From: Aporrectodea caliginosa
Lineage: Eukaryota; Annelida; Clitellata; Crassiclitellata; Lumbricidae
Direction of reading: 5' to 3'
DNA: 64,000 nt
Assembly: GCA_020284085.1 (NCBI GenBank)
Contig: JACEVL010000079.1
Span: 186,001 to 250,000, forward strand
The position numbers and the translations under genes were made by a program. Below, piece after piece: positions 18,428-28,900 of the stretch. Under the pieces are notes generated by a model. The model did no database searches. It had not been told where the DNA came from and saw nothing but the letters and a program-made list of their open reading frames with translations. Within the stretch, counting starts at the first letter, position 1; each line of letters starts with the position of its first letter.

Positions 18428-21409
18428 CTATATCAGACCCCTACTGAGATAGTCGGATATTACATTATTACATCCTTTAATGTAATTCACCTTAAAACTA
18501 TAGTTCTGCAGGGCAAGACTCCATCTCATCACCCTTGCATTCTTCATTCTTCCTTCTCTCATGTACTGCAGTCCGCAGTGGTCCGTTTCGATCACAAACT
18601 GCTTTCCGAACAAATACCTATCGAATTTCTCAATTCCCCACATGATAGCCAGACACTCTCTTTCCTCCACAGAGTATCGCCTTTCTCTTTCCAACAACTT
18701 CCTACTTGCATAAGCGACTGGGTGGTTAATACCATCATAGTTCTGCATCAGAACACACCCAAGTCCTACTCCCGAAGCATCTGTCTGAATAACGAACTCT
18801 TTGTTCAAATCAGGCAGCTTCAAAATTGGTGCCTTAGCTAATACTTCCTTTAACTCTTTAAAGGCCTTATCCAATTCTGGATTCCACTCTACTACATTCG
18901 GTGACAACTTCTTAGTCAGATCAGACAAAGGCGCCATAAGTTCAGCACAGTGTGGAATAAACTTTCGGTAGTAATTTACTGCCCCCAGAAAGCTTCTCAC
19001 TTGCTTCTTAGTTTGCGGCCTCGGTCTGTCCACAATCTTGTCAACCAATTCCACCTTAGGACTTATATTATTGTCTCTAAGTGTGTGTCCACTAAAATCT
19101 ATTTTCTCATACAGATTAGGATTCTTGTCTACATCACTGTAATCTTTTGTTTGCTCACTATTGTAGAGCTCTAGAATTTCTTCCTCTCTTTTCAGTCCTA
19201 TCCCTCCATCATGTACTACAGCTGATACAAAGGCAACAGTCTCTGTATCATGTATTTCTTTATGATTGACACTTGACTTCTTGTCAACTTCATCTCCTGT
19301 ATCATAATCCTTTTTATTTTTGACATTCACTTTGTTCATAAACTTAGGTTCCTTTGCACACGTTTCTTCAATGCGTTCCTGTAATTTTAATATGCAATCA
19401 TATGCATTCTTTATTTCCTCTCGCAATATCTCAATATCACTAGAAGTTTCTTTGACCTCTATCGTCTCAGCTGATTTAGTAACCATACGCTTTTTATTCC
19501 TCTTCCTCGATGACCGTATTCCAGTAACGACCGTTGAATGTACGTCATTTCTTACAATCGGATTATCTGTGACGTCATCTACACCCGTTGACCTATGCCT
19601 CTGTGTTTCTAAGTCCGTGTATATTTCACCCCTGTCTCTTTGTATATTCTTCGTTTCATTACAAATGTTCGGTAATGCATCACTCTTCTTATCTTTACTC
19701 AGCATGTACTTGATTCCACTGATTTTTCCAATAATCATAGGTTTCACTGGATTATCCATCACTAAGGCTTCCACCTGCCCAGTATAATATTCACTATCAA
19801 CATCAACATTAGCTGTTGGATAATAACGTGTACTTCCATCTATCAGTGTACACATTGCTTCCTTCCCTGTCAAATCTGATTCGTCTATAAGTGCTCTCTT
19901 CACAACACAGCATGTTGCTCCCGAATCATAAATACACTCAACTTCCTTTCCGTTAACTCTAACTGATTTTTCTTCTTCGTTCAGGTTCAATGGATTGCCA
20001 TCAATTGCTACAATGGCACTCGCCACCCTGTTAATCGATATCGGTACCTCATCCCATATCGGAGTCGTTTGTATATCACTCACTTCTGGTCTTTGTCTTG
20101 TATCTTGTTTAAGTATTCCATTTTTCACTTTATACGCGCTATTCTGTACTACTTGTATGGCTGCTGTCGTGTGTTTGACAACACCTTTAAGCTTATTCGG
20201 GCAATGACTTGCCTTATGACTTTGACCTCCACACAAATAGCAAACAATCTTATGTTCAACAGATTGTCCTCTTTCTCTGCTATATGCTCTGTTTCCAAAC
20301 TTATTGAAATTGGTCTCCTCGCCAAATCTAGTTTCAGTTCTACTTCTATTTGTTGTGTTAACAACTTTGTCTTTAGTCTCTTCTTCATAACCTCTACTTT
20401 GATTCCTGTCCTGAGGAAATCTTACTGTGGGTTTCATTGTCATGTCTCCATGTTTGTAACCATGAGCTTCTATGTAAGATTCAGCATGGGTTAGCATTTC
20501 CTTAAGGCTGATCTTTCCTTTCTCCGTGAGGAATGTCTTCAATTCCATGGAACACGTTGAGAAGAACTGATCCCTTAAAATCAAATTCTCCAATCCTTCG
20601 TAATCCTTCTCGAATCCTGCCATGGATAACCACTGTTGGATATACCTCCTTAGACGCTCTAAGAACTGGGAACAAGATTCCCCGACCTCGATACGACTGT
20701 CCTTGAACCTCTGCCTATAGCCACCCTCAGTTAATCTGAATCTCTTTAATAATTGCTCTTTTAGACAGTTATAATCTTGTGCTTCTCTAGAAGTTAACCT
20801 CTGGTATACTTCCAAAGCTTTTCCCTCGAGATGTCTAGCTAGTGTCAAAGCCCAAATTTCTTGTGGTATCTCATATGCTTCAACTGTCCTCTCGAATCTT
20901 AGCAAATACGCGTCGAGGCAATCTTTATTTTCGTTAAAATTGGGAAACTTAATATCTCTTATTCCTCTTCCGTGATTTCCACTGTTTCCCTCTTCCCTAT
21001 CAGTTACAAACATACCGTTATGTTCTCCGTTTTGCCTACGATCAGAAACCGCCCTTGCTTCAATCTCTTTGACTTTAATCTCTGCCTCAAGCTTCTTTAA
21101 CTCAAAATCCATCTGGCGCTTAGCTCTGTCTTCTTCTATTTCCATTTGGCGCTTAGCTCGCTCTTCTTCTATTTCCATTTGGCGCTTAGCACGCTCATCC
21201 TCTGCTTGCCTCTTAGCTCTCTCTTCTTCTAATTGACGCTTAGATCGTTCCTCTTCCAATAATTCTCTCGCCTTTTTATCTTCTCTTTCTTTGGCTCTCT
21301 CTTCTCTCAGTTCAGCTTGTCGTTCTGTCACGAAGCTTTTCAACTCGTCTCCTTCCATCCCCAAGTCTCGACCTACCTGAATTAACTGCTGATAATCAGT
21401 AGCCGACAT
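18428..21409 (-). CDS. Gag-protease-RNase H ORF lacking RT core and integrase (993 aa)
   Basis: Intact frame. Residues about 30-115 form a charged coiled coil with five near-perfect ERAKRQ-type units. Then a retrotransposon Gag region (about 150-300, FPNFNENKDCLDAYLLRFERTVEAYE), a CCHC knuckle CYLCGGQSHKASHC (about 388-401) and a protease-like IYDSGATCCVV (about 490), where DSG replaces the usual DTG. From about 785 to the end come the RT connection and RNase H: VRSFLGAVNYYRKFI, QTDASGVGLGCVL, ECLAIMWGIEKF, IETDHCGL, NVISDYLSRG, with the catalytic acidic residues present. Between about 560 and 780 is a Lys/Glu-rich linker where the RT fingers and palm (YxDD) should be. There is no integrase. 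Only 182 bp separate the stop from the LTR. Open frame plus young LTRs argue this is a mobile lineage, not simple decay. Confidence 0.9.
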   Translation of the reverse strand: MSATDYQQLIQVGRDLGMEGDELKSFVTERQAELREERAKEREDKKARELLEEERSKRQLEEERAKRQAEDERAKRQMEIEEERAKRQMEIEEDRAKRQMDFELKKLEAEIKVKEIEARAVSDRRQNGEHNGMFVTDREEGNSGNHGRGIRDIKFPNFNENKDCLDAYLLRFERTVEAYEIPQEIWALTLARHLEGKALEVYQRLTSREAQDYNCLKEQLLKRFRLTEGGYRQRFKDSRIEVGESCSQFLERLRRYIQQWLSMAGFEKDYEGLENLILRDQFFSTCSMELKTFLTEKGKISLKEMLTHAESYIEAHGYKHGDMTMKPTVRFPQDRNQSRGYEEETKDKVVNTTNRSRTETRFGEETNFNKFGNRAYSRERGQSVEHKIVCYLCGGQSHKASHCPNKLKGVVKHTTAAIQVVQNSAYKVKNGILKQDTRQRPEVSDIQTTPIWDEVPISINRVASAIVAIDGNPLNLNEEEKSVRVNGKEVECIYDSGATCCVVKRALIDESDLTGKEAMCTLIDGSTRYYPTANVDVDSEYYTGQVEALVMDNPVKPMIIGKISGIKYMLSKDKKSDALPNICNETKNIQRDRGEIYTDLETQRHRSTGVDDVTDNPIVRNDVHSTVVTGIRSSRKRNKKRMVTKSAETIEVKETSSDIEILREEIKNAYDCILKLQERIEETCAKEPKFMNKVNVKNKKDYDTGDEVDKKSSVNHKEIHDTETVAFVSAVVHDGGIGLKREEEILELYNSEQTKDYSDVDKNPNLYEKIDFSGHTLRDNNISPKVELVDKIVDRPRPQTKKQVRSFLGAVNYYRKFIPHCAELMAPLSDLTKKLSPNVVEWNPELDKAFKELKEVLAKAPILKLPDLNKEFVIQTDASGVGLGCVLMQNYDGINHPVAYASRKLLERERRYSVEERECLAIMWGIEKFDRYLFGKQFVIETDHCGLQYMREGRMKNARVMRWSLALQNYSFKVNYIKGCNNVISDYLSRGLI

Positions 21410-21729
21410 CTTACTTGTTTACTTTATTTCAACCAAGTAATTAATCAAAAGCCTTGCGCTTTATAAAATTCTCAAATCCTACCTAAGATCTGTATGCAAC
21501 CTCTTAGTTACAATATATAATCTATGTCTATGACGTAACGTTGTGACGTAACGTTAAATGTTCAATGGCTTATTGCACCGTTTCAAATGTTAAGTGTGCG
21601 TGCCGTTAAAATTCAAATAAATCGTCTCTAATTTTTACAGAAAGCACAAATCTACAACGCTAGTGCAAGTTAACTAATAGTTTACTTGAGTTAGCAAAGT
21701 CTCTCAAAATCCCGGACGAGCCCCCATAA
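21410..21729 (-). promoter_or_regulatory. Leader and tRNA-Pro primer-binding site
   Basis: 320-base leader. The 18-base site TGGGGGCTCGTCCGGGAT on the minus strand starts four bases from the LTR (about 21,708-21,725). The same 18 bases are well known as the tRNA-Pro site of several retroviruses; here it shows tRNA choice, not descent. Confidence 0.85.
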
Positions 21730-22784
21730 TGTAGCCCTAATGTGAATTAGTCGCCTTTTTGCTGCGTCCGTAATGGCAGAGTAGAACATTACATTACTTC
21801 AAATAAGGTTATAGGAAACACTAGGCATCTTTTGTAGAAAAGTCTTGTATTGTGTTAATTAGAAAGACAATCAATTGACATACAATTCAAATAAATACCT
21901 ATCTACCTATGAGTGGCATTATTTATTAAATAATATAATTATGTTTTATGAGCTTATCTGATCCTTCAGATAACTTCAGTCTCGCTTCGATGACATCGCA
22001 GTAGAGTCCGTAGAAAAACTGGTTTCAATGAAGGAGTAGGTTTCGTCGAGAGATATGTATTTCAACGGAGGTGAATCTTCTTCTGAATAGTCGCGGCGAA
22101 GACATGTAATCGTAACGATGCTTCGTCTTCCAATCAGTTCTTCCAACGTCGAAGTAGTGGTTGAAAAGGATCGTCACAACAACAGACAAACCGGAATTAG
22201 ATAAATCCGTATCGCTTGCTTTAAAGTTGCTGTACGAAGACTAATCAATCCTTCGTAAACATCCGCAGTTCAAATCATCCACACGCAGAAACGACGACAA
22301 CTCAACCGTTCTACGCTTCCATGTAGACTTATCGAAAGGATCACTCGTCAGCCCTTTTATGCTCAACGGTTACTCCTAACTTCGATTAAAAGTCCGCCAC
22401 GACGATGCTATCATCCATCGCAAGATGCATAGTCATCTAGAACCTCGAAACTGACGATTCATTCACCGAAAACGTCCTTCCAATCGCAGGAACGTCTCCA
22501 ATCGTCCAACTCGCTTGAACTCCAAATTTCAAGTTTTTTTTCTCTACGCATTTCTATTCGTTCCTTTATTACGTCGTCACGGTAACGCTTGGATCAATCG
22601 TATTACGTCATGGAGCCGTTAACGCTGTTTTAACGGTTCGCTAGGCAGTTAATTACGTATTAATGAAAGCCACTCATGAATTAACTAAATGCCACCCGTA
22701 ATTGACTATCTTATCCTAACCTTAGAAATTAATTAATTAATTAAGTAAACTAACAATAGATTTGATAAGTTATATTTCGCTACA
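21730..22784 (-). repeat. 5' LTR of the non-autonomous element
   Basis: Near-identical partner of 17,193-18,245. An example difference: CTGAAGAGTCG there, CTGAATAGTCG here. Confidence 0.92.
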
Positions 22785-23141
22785 GTGGATATGGGCTTTT
22801 TTCTTCTTGAATAAAACTGTTTGCTTACAATTGCAATTTTACTCAAAATGTAAACAAAACACCGTCTGCAAAGCGGAAATGACTTAATCATGGCACACTG
22901 CAGGCTACTTTATGTAAAAATATGATTTCCTATTTCGTGAATGCCGTGTTCAGTTGAAAAAATGCAGTTCTTTCTTCTGTCTGATGTCATGATCACAAAT
23001 ATAAAGATACTGACATAAAATTTTCAAATAATATGCAAAAGTATGTTACGAATAAGAATGAAAATATTTGTAACAAAATATTCAGCGGTTTTCGAGAAAT
23101 CGCAATTTTCGTAATGGGGTATTTTTTTCGGCCGCACCCTG

Positions 23142-23355
23142 TAGACGGTGTAGACGAAAAGTCTATATAGGCTATAGACGATTTGTCGTGGATTGTTTAA
23201 TTAAGTTATCCTGTTATGTAAATAACTTAAAGATGTATTATTATAAATAGATGTATGTTATAATTAAATGTGTAACTGATACATGTATGTATAAATTACA
23301 CATAATGTACTGAGATTCTGTTTGAAAACAGGATAGGATGTTATTATAGAAAACC
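23142..23355. other. Flank of the mariner element, no gene
   Basis: Begins with GTAGACGAAAAG and TAGACGATTTGTCG words that pair with 15,925-15,985. The rest is AT-rich with no recognisable feature. Confidence 0.4.
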
Positions 23356-23384
23356 TAGAAATACTGTAAATAACTTTGTAAACA

Positions 23385-23620
23385 TGTTTGAAAAAAAAGA
23401 GCTGAAACAGCCAAAAAGAGCTAAAATAGCCAAAAAGAGCTAATGTAGCCAAAAAAGAGCTGAATTAGCCACAAAGAAAAAAAAGAGCCAGAAAGGCCAA
23501 AGGGAAAAAATGAGAAAAGATGGAGAAATACCAAAAAAGAGGGAAAAAATAGAAAAAGAGAGAAAAAGAAGGGAGAAATGAGAATTACAATAAAAGAGCC
23601 AATGGGCCAAGAAAAATGAA
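23385..23620. repeat. About 21-bp minisatellite passing into purine-rich tract
   Basis: Four to five units of about 21 bp with AAAAAGAGCTAAAATAGCC (about 23,395-23,475), each holding the short inverted pair AGCT/AGCC, followed by 130 bases almost free of pyrimidines on the plus strand (AGAAAAAGAG-type words). Confidence 0.75.
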
Positions 23621-24059
23621 ATAGGCCTACATTAAAAACACTAAGACGTCAGCGGCCATAGTTGCCAAAGGACGTCGTTAAACAACTGGAATCATCATCA
23701 TCGCGGAACCCTTTTATGCTGTAGCCTATACACATGCTCACCAAATGGGTAGCTTGAACTAGCCGTAGATAGACTTTATTGTTTAAATGATTGTTTACAT
23801 TAACAGGCCTTTCTGTGTTAATTAGGCCCTATGTTAAAATTTACTTAGCCTATTTCCACATGCATCAGCTTTGTTGTATTAGGCCTATTAGTCAAGGAAC
23901 AGCTTTTCCCATGTAAGAAAAATCATATTTCAGATGGTCGTTTGACTATCTCGGCCAAAGTAATCGTAATCGTAACCCATGTTACAGCTCTTTTTCACTG
24001 CATGCCATTACTACTCTGGTCCACGACTTGATCTGCACTCGGGTTGACTTTGGGAACGC

Positions 24060-24592
24060 TGCATACATTGGACTCTCCGCCTCTAATACTCACAAACTCC
24101 AGTCTATTCTTATAATGCAGCAGCTCGGCTTATAGGCGACATTCCAAAGTTTTCCCATATCTCAGGCTATAGGCCTATTCGGGTCCTTCGGGATACCGTA
24201 CCCTTCATTGGCTGCCTATCCAACAGCGGGTATACAGTTTAAAATCCTTTCCCTCATGCGTAACTGCCTTGTAGTTGTTGAGGTCTTTTTGCACCTTTGT
24301 CTCCTCCTTACCTTCGAGGGCCTCTGCGATCTTCGACCCGTGGCCTTATGGTTGTCCCTCGCATGCGCTCTGCTACGGCCCACTCTAGGTGCTTTGCCCG
24401 TGTTGGCCCATCAGCTTGGAACTGTCTTCCCCAGTCTCTTCGCCTTGCGTTACTAGCCCTCTCACCGTGCCAGTTCCGTAGACGCCTTAAGACTTTCCTG
24501 TTCGCTGACTCAAGCACTGAAGCAGGTCGAGAGCGCTGCTGATTTTTGAGCAGCGCTATATAAATGTTCGATTACAATTACAATTAACAGTC
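24060..24592 (+). mobile_element. LINE 3' end (degenerate)
   Basis: Overlapping frames keep C-terminal LINE words: RSTRGLMVVPRMRSATAHSR, FARVGPSAWNCLPQSLR and FRRRLKTFLFA, then AGCGCTATATAAATGTTCG and an (ATTAC)n tail at about 24,574-24,590. Frameshifts and stops show it is dead. Confidence 0.7.
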
Positions 24593-25976
24593 ATTTGACT
24601 ATGATTGGCTGATTGCCTGTGCTATAGTACATAGGCCTACTGATGTTATGGTGCTCTTTATAATATTATGTGCATGGATAAACTTGGTGTCAGTCGGTTT
24701 TCTCATGCCAGTTCTCGACTTCTGTGCCAATAACTGTCATATAAATCATTTTCCAATCAGATACTGTGCATTTCATCAGCATCCCAAAATATCAGCTTTT
24801 TGTGTCCGTAGAATAAAGGTAAGGGACAAACATAGTGTTTACCAAACTTTAAGTGGTGACATTAGTTGAAACTGGGACCCCCCTATGAGCCCAACAATAC
24901 AATGGATGTTTCATCTGATACAATTTATTACTAGTAATTATTATGTAGCGCAATGTTGGTCACTAGAGGTCTGAGTTGTGCATTGTATTTGTTTTAAATG
25001 CAGTGAAATTATTCTCACTTTGACACTAACATAAGAAATAAGATATATTTATTTATTCAGAATATCACATTTATTAAGACTACAAATAGAAATCAATTAG
25101 TTTACTAATTAATAAATAATTTATTTCTAAAACTGTTACAACTTTTCATAGGAATTCCAGCACAACTAAGCTGACAATTCCAGGTCATTTAGTGGAAATA
25201 GGAGAAAAAGATACAAGTTACATATATAGGTAGCTTGTTTTAGATTAATTTCCTAGATAAATTTTAATATTTAACAGTACATGCTACTTTTTCGTGCATG
25301 TTCTGTGATATATGGTGAGAAATCACTGCCACTTACAGCTACCGGTAGTATAAACCATTTGATGATCAAAAGGCTGGTTGCAAGTCACGATCTTTTAACA
25401 CTTCAGCACATTGTGACCATTCCATCACCAAGTATGGGTTCATCTTATGGCACTGCTCCCAACAAGGTGCTTCTTTGTAATTCGCATACTTGTTTATCAG
25501 TAATTAACTAGAAATTTAATTCCTGATAAAATAAAATACATAATGTCTTTATCCTGCCTTTAACGGAATCAGTTGCATTCATACATTACAAATCAGTACC
25601 TAGTTCATCCACTGTCATTATCTGAAACAGATATCTTTGCTGGCAAGCATTTGCATAAATGGCTAACAGTGTAAGCCAAAGGAAACAATCAACTGTTAAA
25701 AGAAATATCAGTACACTGCTTCTGTGACAGTTAATCAAAGAACTTTTAAGTCCACCGTAATTATTACGCAGTCCATGAGCTTTACTCGAACCTTATAACA
25801 CTCAAATTATGCTTTGGACAGTCTAACAATGTATTTGTGGCAACCAGCAGTTGTAGCATTAAATTTAAACAGTCTTGCAATGCGACATACGTTTACGTCT
25901 TCTAGACTGAGTTGTCTCCAAAACGTTCCTGTCCAGGGCGTTTTAATTTTTGGTTGACTGAACACTATAGGCCACA
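24593..25976. other. Intergenic, including 3' flank of RBR copy B
   Basis: No convincing gene. The first 150 bases past the RBR stop could be its 3' UTR. Short open frames here have no recognisable motif. AT-rich, with scattered TAGGCCTA words in the first part. Confidence 0.4.
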
Positions 25977-28900
25977 TTACCTACATGTATTCATGTGAGC
26001 ATAAGTTGCATAACATTCATCTGACGTTTTTGAGTGAAACCGTCCACAATTCCAGCAAATGTATCTCTTACACCATGCACAGAAAACATTACTGCATCCT
26101 TCTTCTTTCAGAATGGCAATGCGGCAGTTAGGACAGCTCTTTCTCGTGCGACCATTTTCATTCAACCAGTCCCTTGCGCTCCAGGACTCGTCGCAGGCCT
26201 TTGTCCCATGAAACCTACTGTTGCACTGCAGACAGAATCTGCCCTGGCACCAGAGGCAGGCCTTCATTTTATCCTGTTCGTAAATTACACACATTCCACC
26301 ACATCGTCGTTGTACGCAAAGCCCAAAAGAAGCTGCATTCTCCGCTATGAAGCTCTTTAACACGTTTCGAAGTATCTTTCTGGTGTCATAATACTGAACT
26401 ATGCCACAGATGTACCATAGTTCACCTGCACTGAAAGCCTTGTCACATTTTCGGAAAGCACACTTTATTGGCAGATTTCGATCTCTTGTGGACTGAATTA
26501 TGTACTGAAGCAGGCATTCTTTGCAGTATGCATGTCCACAAGCACTTAGCAAATAGCAGGCTTTGCTTGAAGCTTCTAAATTCTCAGACAAACAGACTGG
26601 ACACTCTGGGCTGCTACTTTTTATGTCCAATTGAACATCAATTCGCTGCAGCAGTGTGGATTTTATTTTGTCTGAGTACCTTTTGAAAACATCAGCTTTT
26701 GTTTCAAGCCAGAGTTCAGGACGGTCCTCAAATAAGAAGTACTGTGAAATATCTTTACTGCATTTGAGTTTGTCCAGATGAAATCTCATGTTGTGGTACA
26801 AAATCTTCAAAGCATTAGAACTAAAGCAGGTCTTGTCAAAGTCAAACAAGTACCAGTTCAATCCACAGGAATTAAGTTTTTCTGCCAGCTGCCTTTTCAG
26901 AATATTAGCTGACTGATTTTTATTAGAAGGATCCCCGTAGATGTACACTTTTTTATGAAACTCAGGCAGATGTATGCAGGTTTTTGTGAAATGCATCAGA
27001 AACTTCAGAAACTTTGTACCATCATTGCTCTGCAGATAATGCAGCTGAAGGTTGTCAAAAGTGACTTTGGCAGGTTGAAAGAAGTCCTCCAGATTTTGTG
27101 CTAAGCTGCGCATGTGACAATTCTCTGTGGCAGTCACACTCACAAGCACTTGAAGATCAATGTTCGAAGGATTCACAGACAAAAACGAATCCTGTATGAT
27201 CCAGCTCTCTACAACATTTTCTTGTTGCATTCTGCCTAGTAATTCTTGCAACGCCTTTTCAATGACCTGATAACAGTTTCTGGTCATCATGATGCGAATT
27301 GTTTTTAGATCTGTTGCCAGTTTTGTTGGGTGTCTTAAGATAATCGAGAAGTTAGGTCTTGAAATGCTTTCTATGCATCTAGCTCCAGCCATAGCAGCAT
27401 ACACGTTTGGAAAGACAAGTTTGAGTTCAAACTGGTTAGGATTTTCTGAATTTGCTTGTGCCCAGATGGCAGTGCTGTTCTCCCTTCCATCAGTTGTCAG
27501 TCCTGCTTCTGTAAACACCCAAATTACACCAGCAATGACAATTGTTTTGGCATCTTTAAAAGACACGAAACCATTACCATTCATTTCATCTTTTACTTTA
27601 TCTGTGATCAAGCAGTGCAGAATTACTTCCACCGAACTGTCAAAAACAATAATGTCATCAACCAAGATATTTGTCTGTTTAGCAATCAGAGATTCAGTGT
27701 AGCATTCGTATTTTGCAGCATTTTCAGTGGCTGACATATGCTGGTGATTACACAGATCCTCAATCTTCTTTTTGCATATAAAACTTTCATCCTGTTCATA
27801 GGTTGGAAATATTTCTGCCGCTTCTGAAGAGTCTGAAGTACTGGCACATTTTCTTATATGAACCTCTCGAAGCTGTTTGCCATGAAACCACTGAAAACCA
27901 GTTATGCCCAAGCACTGAAGCCCTTGTCCAATCTGCATTCTTAAAGGACTGTGTAAATTTGGAAAGGGTATCTCCAGTTCTTTCGTTTCCAGTTCCATTT
28001 GAAGGCTTTTAAGTTCCTCTTCCAGGGCAGATTTTACTCTGTCACAGCCGACTTTGGAACACAGAACACTCAGCTGTTTTATGTCTATGTCATACAAGAC
28101 TTTTATGACATGTCCACAGACTAATTTAAGCCTCTCACAAAATATTTCTGATGATGCAAGAGTCCCAAGTTCAAAACTCATATATTCTTTGGCAACAGGA
28201 ATGCAAAAGAACTGATCCACCATGTCTTTTGGTGTCGTGTTATGATATTTGGACAGAATGGAAGCTGCCAAGTCATCGCCAATGCAAACAAGAAGATTCA
28301 GCTCCTCTGGAATGTGATCATTGTTTAAAGCATCCAGAGCCAGCACAAATCTTGGTGGTTTGTTTGCTAAGCCATAACAGGATTTTCTTCCAATAAGACC
28401 TGCAACCTTTGAAGAAATCTGCATATACCCCAAGTCTTTGTGACCTTGGTAAATGCACAGACGATTGTACCATAGTTTTGCCATGATTTCCATCATTGTT
28501 TCATGCACAAGTTGCACATCCTTGTTGAAGCTGAGTATAGTTGGCTTCTTGAGATCTGATACTAGTGCAATGACCTCTATGTAGCGATCACGCAAATGTT
28601 TATCAATCTTTTTAAATTTTGTCTCTTTGAAACCATTTTTGTGAAACCATGACACTTGTTGAGATCTCTTTTTTCCAGATTTAGTGTGAAGTTTCATACA
28701 GCATTGACTAACAGCACTCATAACTGTCTGAATGTCTCCTAGTTCACTGAAATTTGCTGCCTTTGTAATTCCAGATTCAAAGACATCTGTGAGACTACTC
28801 TCATCCATGAAAACGGAAGTGATGAGTCCTTCAAGAAGGATATCCTTTTCGAGGCACTCCTCAAGAAACTTCTGCCTTTTGAGATAGAATTCCTGACTTT

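Larger units (their letters stand above)
17193..22784 (-). mobile_element. Non-autonomous LTR retrotransposon (Gag-Pro-RNase H only)
   Basis: LTRs at 17,193-18,245 (3') and 21,730-22,784 (5'), 1,053 and 1,055 bp, differing by a 2-bp length change in a T/C run and a few substitutions. A perfect 5-bp target duplication, GTGGA, lies at 17,188-17,192 and 22,785-22,789. The primer site just inside the 5' LTR is TGGGGGCTCGTCCGGGAT, complementary to the 3' end of tRNA-Pro. A polypurine tract (AAAAAGAGGGGCC, minus strand) lies next to the 3' LTR at about 18,251-18,264. The interior of about 3.5 kb holds one long ORF without RT palm or integrase. The element must have moved with help from a relative. 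Confidence 0.93.
16366..23141 (-). mobile_element. Tc1/mariner element, internally deleted, hosting an LTR element
   Basis: Ends CAGGGTGCGGCCGAAAAAAA and its complement, with about 70 bp of near-perfect terminal inverted repeat (TACCCCATTACGAAAATTG, TTTCTCGAAAACCGCT). TA flanks both sides (16,364-16,365; 23,142-23,143), the signature of this superfamily. Without the nested LTR element and its duplicated 5 bp the mariner is about 1.18 kb, too short for a full transposase. Confidence 0.9.

Noticed and set aside
17193..22784. Exogenous or endogenous retrovirus suggested by the tRNA-Pro site
   Set aside because: No envelope, Gypsy-type RNase H and Gag, and no RT core; the primer choice alone does not show retroviral descent.
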